The notes beneath the pieces are model-generated. The model was given only the letters and a program-made list of their open reading frames with translations. It did not search any database and was not told the origin of the DNA. From Gordonia neofelifaecis NRRL B-59395 (GTDB taxonomy: Bacteria > Actinomycetota > Actinomycetes > Mycobacteriales > Mycobacteriaceae): 64,000 bases of DNA. The translations under genes and the position numbers were made by a program. Location: NCBI RefSeq assembly GCF_000192435.1, contig NZ_AEUD01000001.1, forward strand, positions 310,001 to 374,000. Direction: 5' to 3'. Positions 25,957-34,381 of this stretch are shown piece by piece; the stretch's first letter is position 1, and every line of letters begins with the position of its first letter.

Positions 25957-25962
25957 TATCCT
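25957..25962 (+). promoter_or_regulatory. -10 element of the WS/DGAT gene
   Basis: TATCCT fits TAnnnT; the ATG at 25971 follows after 8 bases, so the transcript is probably leaderless or nearly so. Confidence 0.5.
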
Positions 25963-25970
25963 CCATGCTC

Positions 25971-27377
25971 ATGGAGCGATTGAGCGGCCTGGATGCCAGC
26001 TTCCTTTACCTTGAGACACCCGAGCAACTGATGCATGTCTGTTCCGTGATGGTCCTGGATCAGGACACGGTTCCGGGCGGGTACTCGTTCGCCACCTTCC
26101 GGTCGACGCTCGACGAGCGCGTGCGGAAGGTTCCGCAGTTCACCCGGAAGATCCGCCGCGTTCCGCTCGATCTCGGGCACCCCGTCTGGGTGAAGGACGA
26201 GCACTTCGCCATCGACCATCACCTCCACCGGATGGCGCTGCCCTCGCCGGCCGGGCACGCCGAACTCATGGAGATGTGCGGCCACCTGGCCGGACTGCCC
26301 ATGGACCGGGGGCGCCCCCTCTGGGAGATGAACGTCATCGAGGGCTATCGCGGGGAGGACGGCAGGGAGAAGCTGGTCGTCTTCACCAAGATGCACCACG
26401 CCACCGTCGACGGTGCCTCCGGAGCGAATCTGATCTCGTATCTCTGCAGCCTGGAGCCGGACGCTCCGCCGCTCGCGACCGACGAGATCGCCATGGACGG
26501 TTCGTCGCCGGGGTCGCTCGAGCTCTTCGGCCGCGGGGTCGTGAGCACCCTGGCGCGACCGCTGTCGATTCCCAAGATGCTGAGTCCGTCGCTGGGGCTC
26601 ATCACCGAGACCATCAGCCGTGCTCGGCGCGGCACCGCGATGGCGCCGCCGCTGACCGCGCCGCGGACTTCGTTCAACGGCACCATCACCGGGCACCGCA
26701 CCATCGCCGTCGCGGACATGGACCTCGAGGACATCAAGGCCGTCCGCCGCGCCACCGGCGCGACCGTCAACGACATCGTGCTGAGCATCGCGGGCGGCGC
26801 TCTCCGCGACTATCTGCTGGAGCGGGACGAGCTTCCGGAGTCGTCGCTGCTCGCCACGGTTCCGGTGTCGGTCCGCGGCGAGTCGAAGCGCGACGACGGC
26901 GCCAACAAGGTGTCGGCGCTGTTCACGCACCTCGGCACGGACATCGAGGATCCGCTAGAGCGGCTCGCGGCGATGACCGAGGCGAACAAGCACGCCAAGG
27001 ATCACCACAACGCGATCTCCGCCGACACGCTGCAGGACTGGGCCGAGTTCGCCGCGCCCCGGACGTTCGGGCTCGCCGTGCGGGCGTACGCCGGACTCCG
27101 GCTCGCCGAGAAGCATCCCGTCGTGCACAACCTGGTGATCTCAAACGTCCCGGGCCCGCCGATCCCGCTCTACTTCATGGGTGCCCGCATCGACGGGATG
27201 TATCCCCTGGGACCGGTCTTCCACGGCGCGGGTATCAACATCACCGTGCTCTCCAACAACGGTGTGGTGCACGTCGGCATCATCGCGTCCGAGGAGAGCA
27301 TGCGCAGCCCGGAGAAGCTGGTGGCGCACTTCCCGGCCGAGCTGGCGCGACTCAAGGCCGAGGTCGTCGACGAGTAG
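25971..27377 (+). CDS. Wax ester synthase / diacylglycerol acyltransferase (WS/DGAT)
   Basis: A 468-residue acyl-CoA:diacylglycerol (or fatty alcohol) acyltransferase. The N-terminal MERLSGLDASFLYLETP is diagnostic. The catalytic HHxxxDG is MHHATVDGASG (His at about 142-143). A second conserved block NDIVLSIAGGALRDYL and the C-terminal NVPGPPIPLYFMGAR complete the family. It makes storage triacylglycerols or wax esters. ATG 25965 is an in-frame alternative two codons upstream. A KstR-type palindrome in its promoter suggests sterol-linked regulation. Confidence 0.92.
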   Translation: MERLSGLDASFLYLETPEQLMHVCSVMVLDQDTVPGGYSFATFRSTLDERVRKVPQFTRKIRRVPLDLGHPVWVKDEHFAIDHHLHRMALPSPAGHAELMEMCGHLAGLPMDRGRPLWEMNVIEGYRGEDGREKLVVFTKMHHATVDGASGANLISYLCSLEPDAPPLATDEIAMDGSSPGSLELFGRGVVSTLARPLSIPKMLSPSLGLITETISRARRGTAMAPPLTAPRTSFNGTITGHRTIAVADMDLEDIKAVRRATGATVNDIVLSIAGGALRDYLLERDELPESSLLATVPVSVRGESKRDDGANKVSALFTHLGTDIEDPLERLAAMTEANKHAKDHHNAISADTLQDWAEFAAPRTFGLAVRAYAGLRLAEKHPVVHNLVISNVPGPPIPLYFMGARIDGMYPLGPVFHGAGINITVLSNNGVVHVGIIASEESMRSPEKLVAHFPAELARLKAEVVDE

Positions 27378-27393
27378 TCCGCGCATCACAGAC

Positions 27394-27432
27394 GGGCGAC
27401 GGCCGGCCGCGAATCGCGGCCGGCCGTCGCCC
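27394..27432. terminator. Bidirectional hairpin between convergent genes
   Basis: A perfectly symmetric hairpin about base 27413 with a 19-base stem (GGGCGACGGCCGGCCGCGA and its complement) and almost no loop. It lies between two convergent stop codons (27377 and 27444), so it can serve both. No T-tract is present. Confidence 0.7.
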
Positions 27433-27443
27433 ATGTGCAGCTG

Positions 27444-28343
27444 TCAGTTCGGCACTGTGCGCTCGCGCCAGCGCGCGAGCACCACGTTGCACGCGTGGCT
27501 GAACACCGGCACGAACTTGTCGGCGTCCATCACGCAGCAAGAGTGCCCGGCATCCACCTCGTGCATCGTCGCACCCGGGATCCGCTGGGCCATGGCGATC
27601 TGCCGGGCCGGGGGAATCGCCTTGTCCCGCAGGGGCACCACGACCGCGGTCGGCACGTCGATCTGGTTGATCCACGGGCGCGTGTGATGCTTGCCGATCG
27701 CGCCGACGGCCTTGCCCACCGCGATCGGCGACGTCGAGCGGAACTCGTTGAGGGCCCACCGATTGATGTCCACCGCGGGGTCGACCTGGGCGGACTGGAC
27801 GCGGCCCGCGCGCCTCGGCGATCCGTAACCGGGCACGCGGGCGGCGATGCTGCTCATGCCGTTGTGGAAGGCGCGCTCGGTCGCCGTTCGCTGAAAGACG
27901 TCGGTCGACGCGCACAGCACCAGGCCGCCGACGCGCTCCGGATGCTGTCGCCAGACGCGCTGGGCGATCAACGATCCCATCGAGAAGCCGGCGAACATCG
28001 CCTTCTCGATGCCGAGGACGTCGAGGAGGGCGACGGCGTCGTCGGCGCAGTCGCGGAGGCTGAACTCGTCGGACTTGATGCCCCTGCCGTGCCAGCGCAG
28101 ATCGAGGGTGATCACCCGGAACTTCTTCGAGAGTTCGGGGATGCTCGGGAACCAGGTCAGCAGACCGGTGGTCGTCAACGCGTGGAGCAGGACGATCGGC
28201 GGCGCGTCGGGCGTCGGGCCTGCGGTGTCGGTGACGTACGTCGAACCACGGCCCGGCAGCTCGACCACCCGGCCCTCGGGAATGTCGACTTCGGGCAGTC
28301 GAATTCGCACGGACAGCCGCGGATCTCGTCGAGCAGAACTCAT
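27444..28343 (-). CDS. Alpha/beta hydrolase with KstR-type operator
   Basis: A 299-residue hydrolase. HALTTTGLLTWFPS replaces the usual HG at the oxyanion site, the nucleophile is in GFSMGSLIAQRV, the acid probably in PLRDKAIPP and the base in DAGHSCCV. ATG 28343 has AAAGGG upstream. It is convergent with the WS/DGAT gene and also has a TAGAAC-AC-GTTTCA box upstream, suggesting common regulation by a KstR-like repressor and a role with lipid or sterol substrates. Substrate unknown. Confidence 0.8.
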   Translation of the reverse strand: MSSARRDPRLSVRIRLPEVDIPEGRVVELPGRGSTYVTDTAGPTPDAPPIVLLHALTTTGLLTWFPSIPELSKKFRVITLDLRWHGRGIKSDEFSLRDCADDAVALLDVLGIEKAMFAGFSMGSLIAQRVWRQHPERVGGLVLCASTDVFQRTATERAFHNGMSSIAARVPGYGSPRRAGRVQSAQVDPAVDINRWALNEFRSTSPIAVGKAVGAIGKHHTRPWINQIDVPTAVVVPLRDKAIPPARQIAMAQRIPGATMHEVDAGHSCCVMDADKFVPVFSHACNVVLARWRERTVPN

Positions 28344-28375
28344 TGTTGACCCTTTCGTCCCGGACCTCCGGTGAC

Positions 28376-28389
28376 TAGAACACGTTTCA
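28376..28389. promoter_or_regulatory. KstR-type operator upstream of the hydrolase
   Basis: TAGAAC-AC-GTTTCA matches TNNAACNNGTTNNA with one imperfect arm. It lies 33 bases upstream of the hydrolase ATG. Confidence 0.6.
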
Positions 28390-28556
28390 CTTTCAAGCAC
28401 TATGCCATGGAGTCGACACACGTTGTTGTCCGATGTCGCCTCGTGGCGTGAACGAGCGCTTCGGTGACATCCAGATAACGCTTTGCGTCATCCGATCAGA
28501 TGAATCACGGTGTCTCGTAGTGTCGGTCGCACGCCCAGGAAAGGGGAGTGAGAGGC

Positions 28557-28868
28557 ATGGACACCTTGGCGGCAGCAGAGATTCTGGCGCGTTCGTCGGT
28601 CGCCACGAACGTCGGTTGGATCAGTTACCTGTTCATCGGAGCGATCGCAGGCTGGATCGCCGGAAAGATCGTCAACGGCGGCGGTTCGGGAGTCTTGATG
28701 AACATCGTCGTCGGCATCGCCGGCGCGTTGATCGGCGGATTCCTGCTCAGCTTCTTTCTCGACACGGCGTCCGGCGGATGGTGGTTCACCTTGCTGACAG
28801 CTGTGCTCGGCTCGGTGATCCTGCTCTGGATTGTGGGGAAGATCCGGGGCGACTCCACCGGCGCCTGA
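28557..28868 (+). CDS. GlsB/YeaQ/YmgE-family membrane stress protein
   Basis: A 103-residue protein with three membrane helices: ISYLFIGAIAGWIAGKIVNG is the family's first segment, followed by Gly-rich GVLMNIVVGIAGALIGGFLL and a C-terminal TLLTAVLGSVILLWIVGKI. Members are called transglycosylase-associated proteins and are often stress induced; molecular function is unknown. GGGGAG lies 8 bases before the ATG. An in-frame GTG at 28548 is an alternative. Confidence 0.85.
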   Translation: MDTLAAAEILARSSVATNVGWISYLFIGAIAGWIAGKIVNGGGSGVLMNIVVGIAGALIGGFLLSFFLDTASGGWWFTLLTAVLGSVILLWIVGKIRGDSTGA

Positions 28869-29028
28869 CCGGGTGCGCACGACGGCGGCGGCTCCGGCCA
28901 GTCGGCTGGAACTGCCGCCGTCTGCGGTTTCTCCCACGGGTCTCGACTCGGTCTCGAGGTAGGGCGTTCGGGTGAATGACGACACATACTCATTCGAAAC
29001 ATCAGCCACTTCAGCTCGGGAGGCCACA

Positions 29029-29784
29029 TTGAACACCAGATTTCGTTTCACTCTCGCGGCGATCGCCGCATCCGCTGCGCTGCTCGGAGGCGCGGCGGTC
29101 GCACCCGCCGCGCACGCCGATGCCGCCGGCGAATCGGTCGCGGCCAAGGCGGCGCTCGACGATCTGGCCGCACAGCCCACCGATGCGGCGTCGGTCATCG
29201 ACTCGATCGAAGCGGCCAACGCCACCCTCAAGAAGCTCGGCATCACCCCGTTCACTCCGACGAAGGGCTTGTGCACCGACCTCACGCTGCCGTCGGCGGT
29301 CGGCGGGGCGATGCCCGGGTCGACCACCCCGCTCCTCGGTGATCTGAACAAGAAGTACGGGATCAAGGACAAGGACATCAACGTCATCAAGAAGGGTGAG
29401 GTCCTGTACGGATTCGTCCCCGTGAGCAAGTTCCCGGAGACGAAGGACAAGTCCGGGATGCGCGTCGCCTGGTTCAACGTCAACACGTTGCAGGGCGGCT
29501 TCGGCGAACCGATGGCCGGACTCGCGGACTCGATCCTCGACGGGGTCTCGGCGAGCTTGACCGCCGCGGGCGTGAGCGGCGTCGTGAAGTCGATCGCGAT
29601 GTCCGCGCTCAAGGCGACCGTCGGCCAGATCCCGCTGAACGGGGCTCGTGGAGCCATCGTGAAGACCGGATCGGGCACCGTCTTCTCGGCGATCTACGGC
29701 ACCATGCAGAAGCCGGGCGACAAGGCGGATTCGCCGGTGACCTGCTATTACTTCCCGTCACTCGGCATCGCCACGGTGAAGTAG
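29029..29784 (+). CDS. Secreted protein of unknown function
   Basis: A 251-residue exported protein. I choose TTG 29029 because GGGAGG ends 6 bases upstream and the result is a clean signal peptide (NTRFRFTLAAIAASAALLGG, cleavage after APAAHA). The mature part has GLCTDLTLPSAVGGAMPGST and a closing VTCYYFPSLGIATVK; the two Cys may form a disulfide. Similar secreted proteins occur in corynebacteria and gordoniae, but I do not know a function. Copy C of the palindrome follows 23 bases after the stop. Confidence 0.7.
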   Translation: MNTRFRFTLAAIAASAALLGGAAVAPAAHADAAGESVAAKAALDDLAAQPTDAASVIDSIEAANATLKKLGITPFTPTKGLCTDLTLPSAVGGAMPGSTTPLLGDLNKKYGIKDKDINVIKKGEVLYGFVPVSKFPETKDKSGMRVAWFNVNTLQGGFGEPMAGLADSILDGVSASLTAAGVSGVVKSIAMSALKATVGQIPLNGARGAIVKTGSGTVFSAIYGTMQKPGDKADSPVTCYYFPSLGIATVK

Positions 29785-29807
29785 CCGACGCGGAGAGCTG
29801 ACCGCAC

Positions 29808-29864
29808 CGTCCCCGTGAGCGGCGCCCATGGACATATCGTCCGCGAGCATCGCTCACGGGGACG
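29808..29864. repeat. Dispersed symmetric palindrome, copy C
   Basis: Outer arms CGTCCCCGTGAGC (29808-29820) and GCTCACGGGGACG (29852-29864) are a perfect 13-base inverted repeat; the centre TGGAC-ATATC-GTCCG (29829-29843) is symmetric about 29836. Same 14-base spacers as copies A and B. It lies downstream of the secreted protein gene and could also act as a terminator. Confidence 0.8.
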
Positions 29865-29947
29865 ATTGGGTCAATGCCCCGTTCGATACCGCGCCGCCGG
29901 GCTGAGCGGGACAATGGAATCCCGGGGTCGAGTCGAGGAGGCGGGTC

Positions 29948-30775
29948 ATGGATCTGACTGGCAAGGTGGCTTGGGTGACCGGCGCAGCGCGTGGTCAGGG
30001 TCGATCACATGCGCTCGCCCTCGCCGAAGCGGGAGCACACGTGGTCGTCACCGACATCGGAGCGCCGATCGACAGCGTGTCCTACTCGCTCAGCAGTCCC
30101 AACGATCTCGCCGAGACCGCCCGCGAGATCAAAGCCGCGGGTGGCTCGGTGACCGCGGCGCAGGTCGACGTCCGAGACCGGACTTCAGTGAACACCCTGG
30201 TCTCGCGCATCCGAGACGAGCGCGGCCGCCTCGACATCCTGGTTGCGAACGCGGGCGTCTGCTCGTTCGAGCCGGTGGAGTCGATGACGCACCAGCAGTG
30301 GGCCGACATGATCGACACCAATCTGACCGGCACGTTCAACTGTGCGCAGGCGGTGCTGACTCTGATGAAGGAGCATCGGTTCGGCCGGCTCATCGGCATC
30401 TCGTCGGGCGCGGGCCGCGGCGGCATGATGCACCTGAGCCACTACGCGGCGAGCAAGTGGGGGATCATCGGGTTCATCAAGTCGCTGGCGCTGGAGGTCG
30501 GTGCGTACGGGATCACCGCCAACGTCGTCTGCCCGTCGTCGGTCGGCACTCCGATGGTCCTCAATCCGGCGACGATGAAGCGATTCTGCCCGACCGTCGA
30601 GCATCCGACCGAAGACGACCTGGCGCAGGTGTTCGCCGGCTGGAGCCCGCTGGGCGTTCCGTGGCTCGCACCCGAGGACGTCACCCGCGCGGTGATGTAT
30701 CTGATCGACGATCCGGGCGTCGTCACCGGCACGGTCGTCGAGGTGAATCTCGGCACGACGGCGTCCAGGCAGTAG
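29948..30775 (+). CDS. Mycofactocin-coupled SDR oxidoreductase
   Basis: A 275-residue short-chain dehydrogenase. TGAARGQGRSHALALAEAGA then an insertion carrying YSLSSPNDLAETAREI are features of SDRs whose nicotinamide is non-exchangeable and re-oxidised by mycofactocin. Catalytic YAASK is present and NAGVCSF follows the second strand. GGAGG lies upstream of the ATG. Substrate probably an alcohol, unknown. No mycofactocin maturation genes are in the window. Confidence 0.88.
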   Translation: MDLTGKVAWVTGAARGQGRSHALALAEAGAHVVVTDIGAPIDSVSYSLSSPNDLAETAREIKAAGGSVTAAQVDVRDRTSVNTLVSRIRDERGRLDILVANAGVCSFEPVESMTHQQWADMIDTNLTGTFNCAQAVLTLMKEHRFGRLIGISSGAGRGGMMHLSHYAASKWGIIGFIKSLALEVGAYGITANVVCPSSVGTPMVLNPATMKRFCPTVEHPTEDDLAQVFAGWSPLGVPWLAPEDVTRAVMYLIDDPGVVTGTVVEVNLGTTASRQ

Positions 30776-30930
30776 CGAACTGACTCGCCAGTAGCGATCG
30801 GGTACTGAAATTCCGATCACTACCAGGCATTTCAGCTCGGTCGACGGGCCGAAATGAGGCATAGTTGTAGACGGGTGCGTCGCGCGGACAAGGGGTTCGC
30901 GATGTGGGCGCAGCTGAAGAGAGAGAGTTT

Positions 30931-31419
30931 GTGGTGGCTGTCAACGGTAAGGTCGTGCACTTCGACACCAACCGGGGATTCGGATTCCTGGCGCCCGCGG
31001 AGGGCGGCGACGACGTGTTCCTGCACATCAACGACGTGGGCATCGACGAGAGCCTGCTGCGCCCGGGCGCGGAGGTCGAGTTCGACGTCGAGAGCACTGA
31101 TCGCGGCGCGAAGGCACTGAACGTCAAGGTCACCAAGGAGGCTCCGGAAGGCGAGTCGCCTGCCGCCGAGCGCGCGCAGCGCCGCGAAGAGCGTGGCGGA
31201 CGCTTCGGCGACCGGCACGACCGCGGCGACCGACGCGACGACCGTCGCGGCGGACGCGACGACCGCGGGCCGCGTCGCTCGGCGCCCCGCGGCGGCCGGC
31301 TGTTCAACGAGATCACCGAGCTGCTGCTCGACGCGTCGCCCGATCTGACCGCGCGTCAGATCGTCGCGATCCGCTCCAGCGTGCTCGACCTCGCTTCGCA
31401 GCGCGGCTGGTCGGACTAA
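30931..31419 (+). CDS. Cold-shock-domain RNA-binding protein with RGG-like tail
   Basis: A 162-residue protein: a cold-shock domain with RNP1 RGFGFL and RNP2 DVFLHI in the first 70 residues, an Arg/Asp/Gly-rich disordered linker (RRDDRRGGRDDRG), and a C-terminal helical stretch RQIVAIRSSVLDLASQRGW. Such long variants bind RNA and may help at low temperature or during translation. Start is GTG 30931 or the GTG right after it; a GAGAGAG stretch precedes. dgt begins immediately at the stop. Confidence 0.85.
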   Translation: MVAVNGKVVHFDTNRGFGFLAPAEGGDDVFLHINDVGIDESLLRPGAEVEFDVESTDRGAKALNVKVTKEAPEGESPAAERAQRREERGGRFGDRHDRGDRRDDRRGGRDDRGPRRSAPRGGRLFNEITELLLDASPDLTARQIVAIRSSVLDLASQRGWSD

Positions 31420-32721
31420 TTGCCTGACGCCGATCGGTCGGCGGGCGGACCGCCCGTCGCGATGTACGACGCCCACGACCTCGAACGGATGGTCGTCGAG
31501 GCACCGAAGATCGCGGCAGGAGCGAACCCCGCGACCGATCATCGCAGCGACTTCGCCCGCGACCGCGCCCGCGTGCTGCACAGTGCGGCATTGCGGCGGC
31601 TTGCGGACAAGACGCAGGTCGTCGGCCCGCGTGAGGGCGACAACCCGCGAACGCGTCTGACGCATTCGCTCGAGGTCGGTCAGATCGGCCGCGGTATCGC
31701 GATCGGTCTGGGCTGCGATCCCGACCTCGTGGAGCTGGCCGGGCTGGCGCACGACATCGGGCATCCGCCCTACGGACACAACGGGGAACGCGCGCTCGAG
31801 GAAGTGGCGCGCGATCACGGCGGCTTCGAGGGCAACGCGCAGAATCTGCGCATCCTCACCGCGCTAGAACCGAAGATCGTCAGTCCGGACGGGGGCAGCG
31901 CCGGGCTCAATCTCACCCGCGCCGCACTGGATGCGACGCTCAAGTATCCGTGGTCGCGCAAGGCGCCGGGCACCAAGTACGGCGCGTACGTCGAGGACGA
32001 GCCCGCACTCGCGTGGGTCCGCGACGGTGCACCCGACGGTCGACGGTGCCTCGAAGCGCAGGTGATGGACTGGTCCGACGACGTCGCCTACTCGGTCCAC
32101 GATCTCGAGGACGGCGTGATCGGCGGACGAATCGACCTGCGCCAGTTGAGTTCTCGCGACGACCAGCAGGAGCTGGCCGAACTCGGCATGCACTACTTCG
32201 ACGGCCTCACCCCCGCCCCGCTGGTCGACGCGGCACAGCGGCTCTCGGAGATGGAGATCTTCGCGTCGCTCGGCGAGTTCGACGGCTCCCTCGACGCCTA
32301 CGTCCGTCTCAAGCGGTTGACCAGCGAGCTGATCGGCCGATTCGCCTCGGCCGCGATCACGCAGACGCGTCGCGCCGAGGGCACCCGACCGCTGCGCAGG
32401 TACGACGCCGACCTCTCTGTTCCGGCCGACGTCGCCGCCGAGGTCGCCGTGCTGAAAACGCTCGCGCTGCGCTTCATCTTCTCCGACCCACGACACCGCG
32501 CGAAGCAGGACCGCCAGCGCGAACGCGTCCACCGCGTCGCCGAGATGCTGCTGGTCACCGCGCCGGGCGGCCTCGACCCGATCTTCGCGGCCGACTGGAA
32601 CGTCGCCGACACCGACAACGCCCGCATGCGCGTGATCGTCGACCAGATCGCCTCGATGACCGAGGGACGCCTCGAACGTCTCGACAAGTCGAGCGCCGAG
32701 GTCCAGGCGCACCTGGGGTAG
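31420..32721 (+). CDS. dgt: Deoxyguanosinetriphosphate triphosphohydrolase-like protein
   Basis: A 433-residue HD-domain dNTP triphosphohydrolase. [20 protein letters not shown], then [18 protein letters not shown] carry the H...HD metal ligands, and [20 protein letters not shown] the final Asp. It splits dNTPs to nucleoside and triphosphate. The TTG start abuts the stop of the cold-shock gene; a later start cannot be excluded. In actinobacteria dgt usually precedes dnaG; here a ferredoxin-like gene and an MFS gene follow instead. Confidence 0.9.
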   Translation: MPDADRSAGGPPVAMYDAHDLERMVVEAPKIAAGANPATDHRSDFARDRARVLHSAALRRLADKTQVVGPREGDNPRTRLTHSLEVGQIGRGIAIGLGCDPDLVELAGLAHDIGHPPYGHNGERALEEVARDHGGFEGNAQNLRILTALEPKIVSPDGGSAGLNLTRAALDATLKYPWSRKAPGTKYGAYVEDEPALAWVRDGAPDGRRCLEAQVMDWSDDVAYSVHDLEDGVIGGRIDLRQLSSRDDQQELAELGMHYFDGLTPAPLVDAAQRLSEMEIFASLGEFDGSLDAYVRLKRLTSELIGRFASAAITQTRRAEGTRPLRRYDADLSVPADVAAEVAVLKTLALRFIFSDPRHRAKQDRQRERVHRVAEMLLVTAPGGLDPIFAADWNVADTDNARMRVIVDQIASMTEGRLERLDKSSAEVQAHLG

Positions 32722-32795
32722 TGCCGTCGCCGTTCCCGTGCCCACCGACTCCCGACGCGGCAGGATGGACGTACGTCAGCCCGGAGGAGTCAGCG

Positions 32796-33047
32796 ATGAG
32801 CGATCAGGACCCGATCAAGGAGTATCCGACAGACGGCGTCGTAGTGACGTGGGAGCCCGGGCGGTGCAGGCATGCGCGCGAATGCGTTCGCGGTCTGCCG
32901 CAGGTGTTCGACCCCCAGCGACGACCGTGGATCGACGCGGACGCTGCGACGGCCGAGGACCTCGTCCGCGTCATCGACCGTTGCCCGAGTTACGCGCTCG
33001 GCTATCGCACCGCCGATGGTCGTGCGCGGGTGGCGCCGACGGACTGA
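32796..33047 (+). CDS. Divergent 4Fe-4S mono-cluster protein (YjdI-like)
   Basis: An 83-residue small protein: CRHARECVRGLPQVFDPQRR then RPWIDADAA and a later CPSYALGYR, matching the Fer4_19/YjdI pattern with cysteines spaced for a single iron-sulfur cluster or a small oxygen sensor. GGAGGAG gives a strong ribosome-binding site. Function unknown. Confidence 0.78.
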   Translation: MSDQDPIKEYPTDGVVVTWEPGRCRHARECVRGLPQVFDPQRRPWIDADAATAEDLVRVIDRCPSYALGYRTADGRARVAPTD

Positions 33048-33050
33048 CGG

Positions 33051-34220
33051 TCACCGACCGTCCAGCACACCCCGTCGCAGCTGAATCGCCCGAATCCCCG
33101 CGCACGCGACGGCCAGCGCGGCGAGCACGATCATCGGTGCGTTGATCCCGACGGCCGGGGCGATCACCCGCAGCAGTACCGGCAGTCCGAAGCCGAGGTA
33201 CGTCCCGACGTAGAAGATTCCGGTGGCGAGACCCAGTTTCTCGGTCGGCGCGAACGTCTCGACGTCCAGCAGCCCTTCGCGCAGGCACAGTCCGTATCCA
33301 CCGCCGAGCAGCACAGATGCGACGAGGAAGGCGACGGGGCTGGGGTCGGATCCCGACGCCGCGACCACCGCGAATCCGGTCGCCGACAGCATCGCCCCGC
33401 TGACTCCGGCGCGCGGGCCCCACGTCGCGCGACGGGCCACGACCTGGACGACGAACCCGGAGCCGAGCGCCAGGACTGCGGCGACGCCCGGCACCCACGG
33501 ACCACTGAAGCTCGACATCCGCCCGGCCATGATCACCACCGATGCGGTCACCGAGGCGAACACCCAGAGCGACATCGGCAGGCTCGTCGCCAGGGCGCGC
33601 GACAGGCTGCGCGCCACCGGTGCGCCGCAGGATTCCTCGACGACCTGGTCGGTGACCGTCGCACGTCGCGAGTTGGGCACCGCGAATCCGGCGACGACCG
33701 CGAGCAGCGACCCGACGACCGTGACCGCGAACGGTGCGAACAGCGCGGCACCCGCGGTGAACTGGGCGATGAGCCCGGAGATCAGCGGGCCGATGGCGAA
33801 GCCGCAGGTGAGACTCGCGCCGGCCAGGACGGTTCCGCGCCTGCCGCCGAGGTCGGCGCTCCACGCGGTGCCCGCGCTGACCGCGAGTCCCACGCCGAGT
33901 CCGACGGCGAACCGGCCGACGAAGACACCGGGCTCGGTGTGCCACACCAGCATCAACAGGTTGCCGAGCGCCGCGCCGGTCGCGCCCGCGAGCACGATCG
34001 GCTTCCGGCCGACACGGTCGGAGATCCCGCCGCCGGTCAGCAGTCCAGGAAGCAGGCCCACCGCATAGATCCCGAACGCGCCTTCGAGCGCAGCGTCGCT
34101 GATCCCGTTGCGGTCGTGGAGAACCGGCATCATCGCGACGAAGTGGTTGGTCGCCCACCCGGTGGTGAAGAGCAGTGCGAGGACGGTCGCGAGGTTGCGG
34201 CGATCGGCGGTGTGGGGCAT
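33051..34220 (-). CDS. Major facilitator superfamily transporter
   Basis: A 389-residue transporter with about 12 hydrophobic segments. The conserved loop 2-3 motif is GGGISDRVGRKPIVLAGA. It resembles small drug or sugar efflux MFS proteins. A perfect palindrome GTAAGCG-GT-CGCTTAC lies 28 bases upstream of its ATG, suggesting TetR-type control by a regulator not in the window. Confidence 0.85.
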   Translation of the reverse strand: MPHTADRRNLATVLALLFTTGWATNHFVAMMPVLHDRNGISDAALEGAFGIYAVGLLPGLLTGGGISDRVGRKPIVLAGATGAALGNLLMLVWHTEPGVFVGRFAVGLGVGLAVSAGTAWSADLGGRRGTVLAGASLTCGFAIGPLISGLIAQFTAGAALFAPFAVTVVGSLLAVVAGFAVPNSRRATVTDQVVEESCGAPVARSLSRALATSLPMSLWVFASVTASVVIMAGRMSSFSGPWVPGVAAVLALGSGFVVQVVARRATWGPRAGVSGAMLSATGFAVVAASGSDPSPVAFLVASVLLGGGYGLCLREGLLDVETFAPTEKLGLATGIFYVGTYLGFGLPVLLRVIAPAVGINAPMIVLAALAVACAGIRAIQLRRGVLDGR

Positions 34221-34247
34221 TGAGCGGTGGCGTCCTCGTCGTCTGCG

Positions 34248-34263
34248 GTAAGCGGTCGCTTAC
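34248..34263. promoter_or_regulatory. Palindromic operator upstream of the MFS gene
   Basis: GTAAGCG-GT-CGCTTAC is a perfect 16-base inverted repeat at 28-43 bases upstream of the MFS start, in its promoter region. The form is typical of TetR-family operators. Confidence 0.65.
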
Positions 34264-34302
34264 AGTGTGTCATCCGATCGTAGGGACCGCGTCAGCGGTA
34301 AA

Positions 34303-34365
34303 TGAATCCCCGATTCGGGGGTGTACTTGGCCTGACAGGCGAAATCTGCCCGAATCGGGGATTCA
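34303..34365. repeat. Nested inverted repeat between MFS promoter and SNF2 gene
   Basis: TGAATCCCCGATTCGGG (34303-34319) and its exact complement at 34349-34365 form a 17-base perfect inverted repeat around a 29-base loop. Each arm is itself a near-palindrome (CCCCGA-t-TCGGGG), and the loop contains GCCTG-A-CAGGC. It lies 16 bases past the SNF2 stop codon, so it might terminate that transcript, or it could be a paired operator or a small mobile element. Confidence 0.65.
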
Positions 34366-34381
34366 AATACGACGACGCGCC

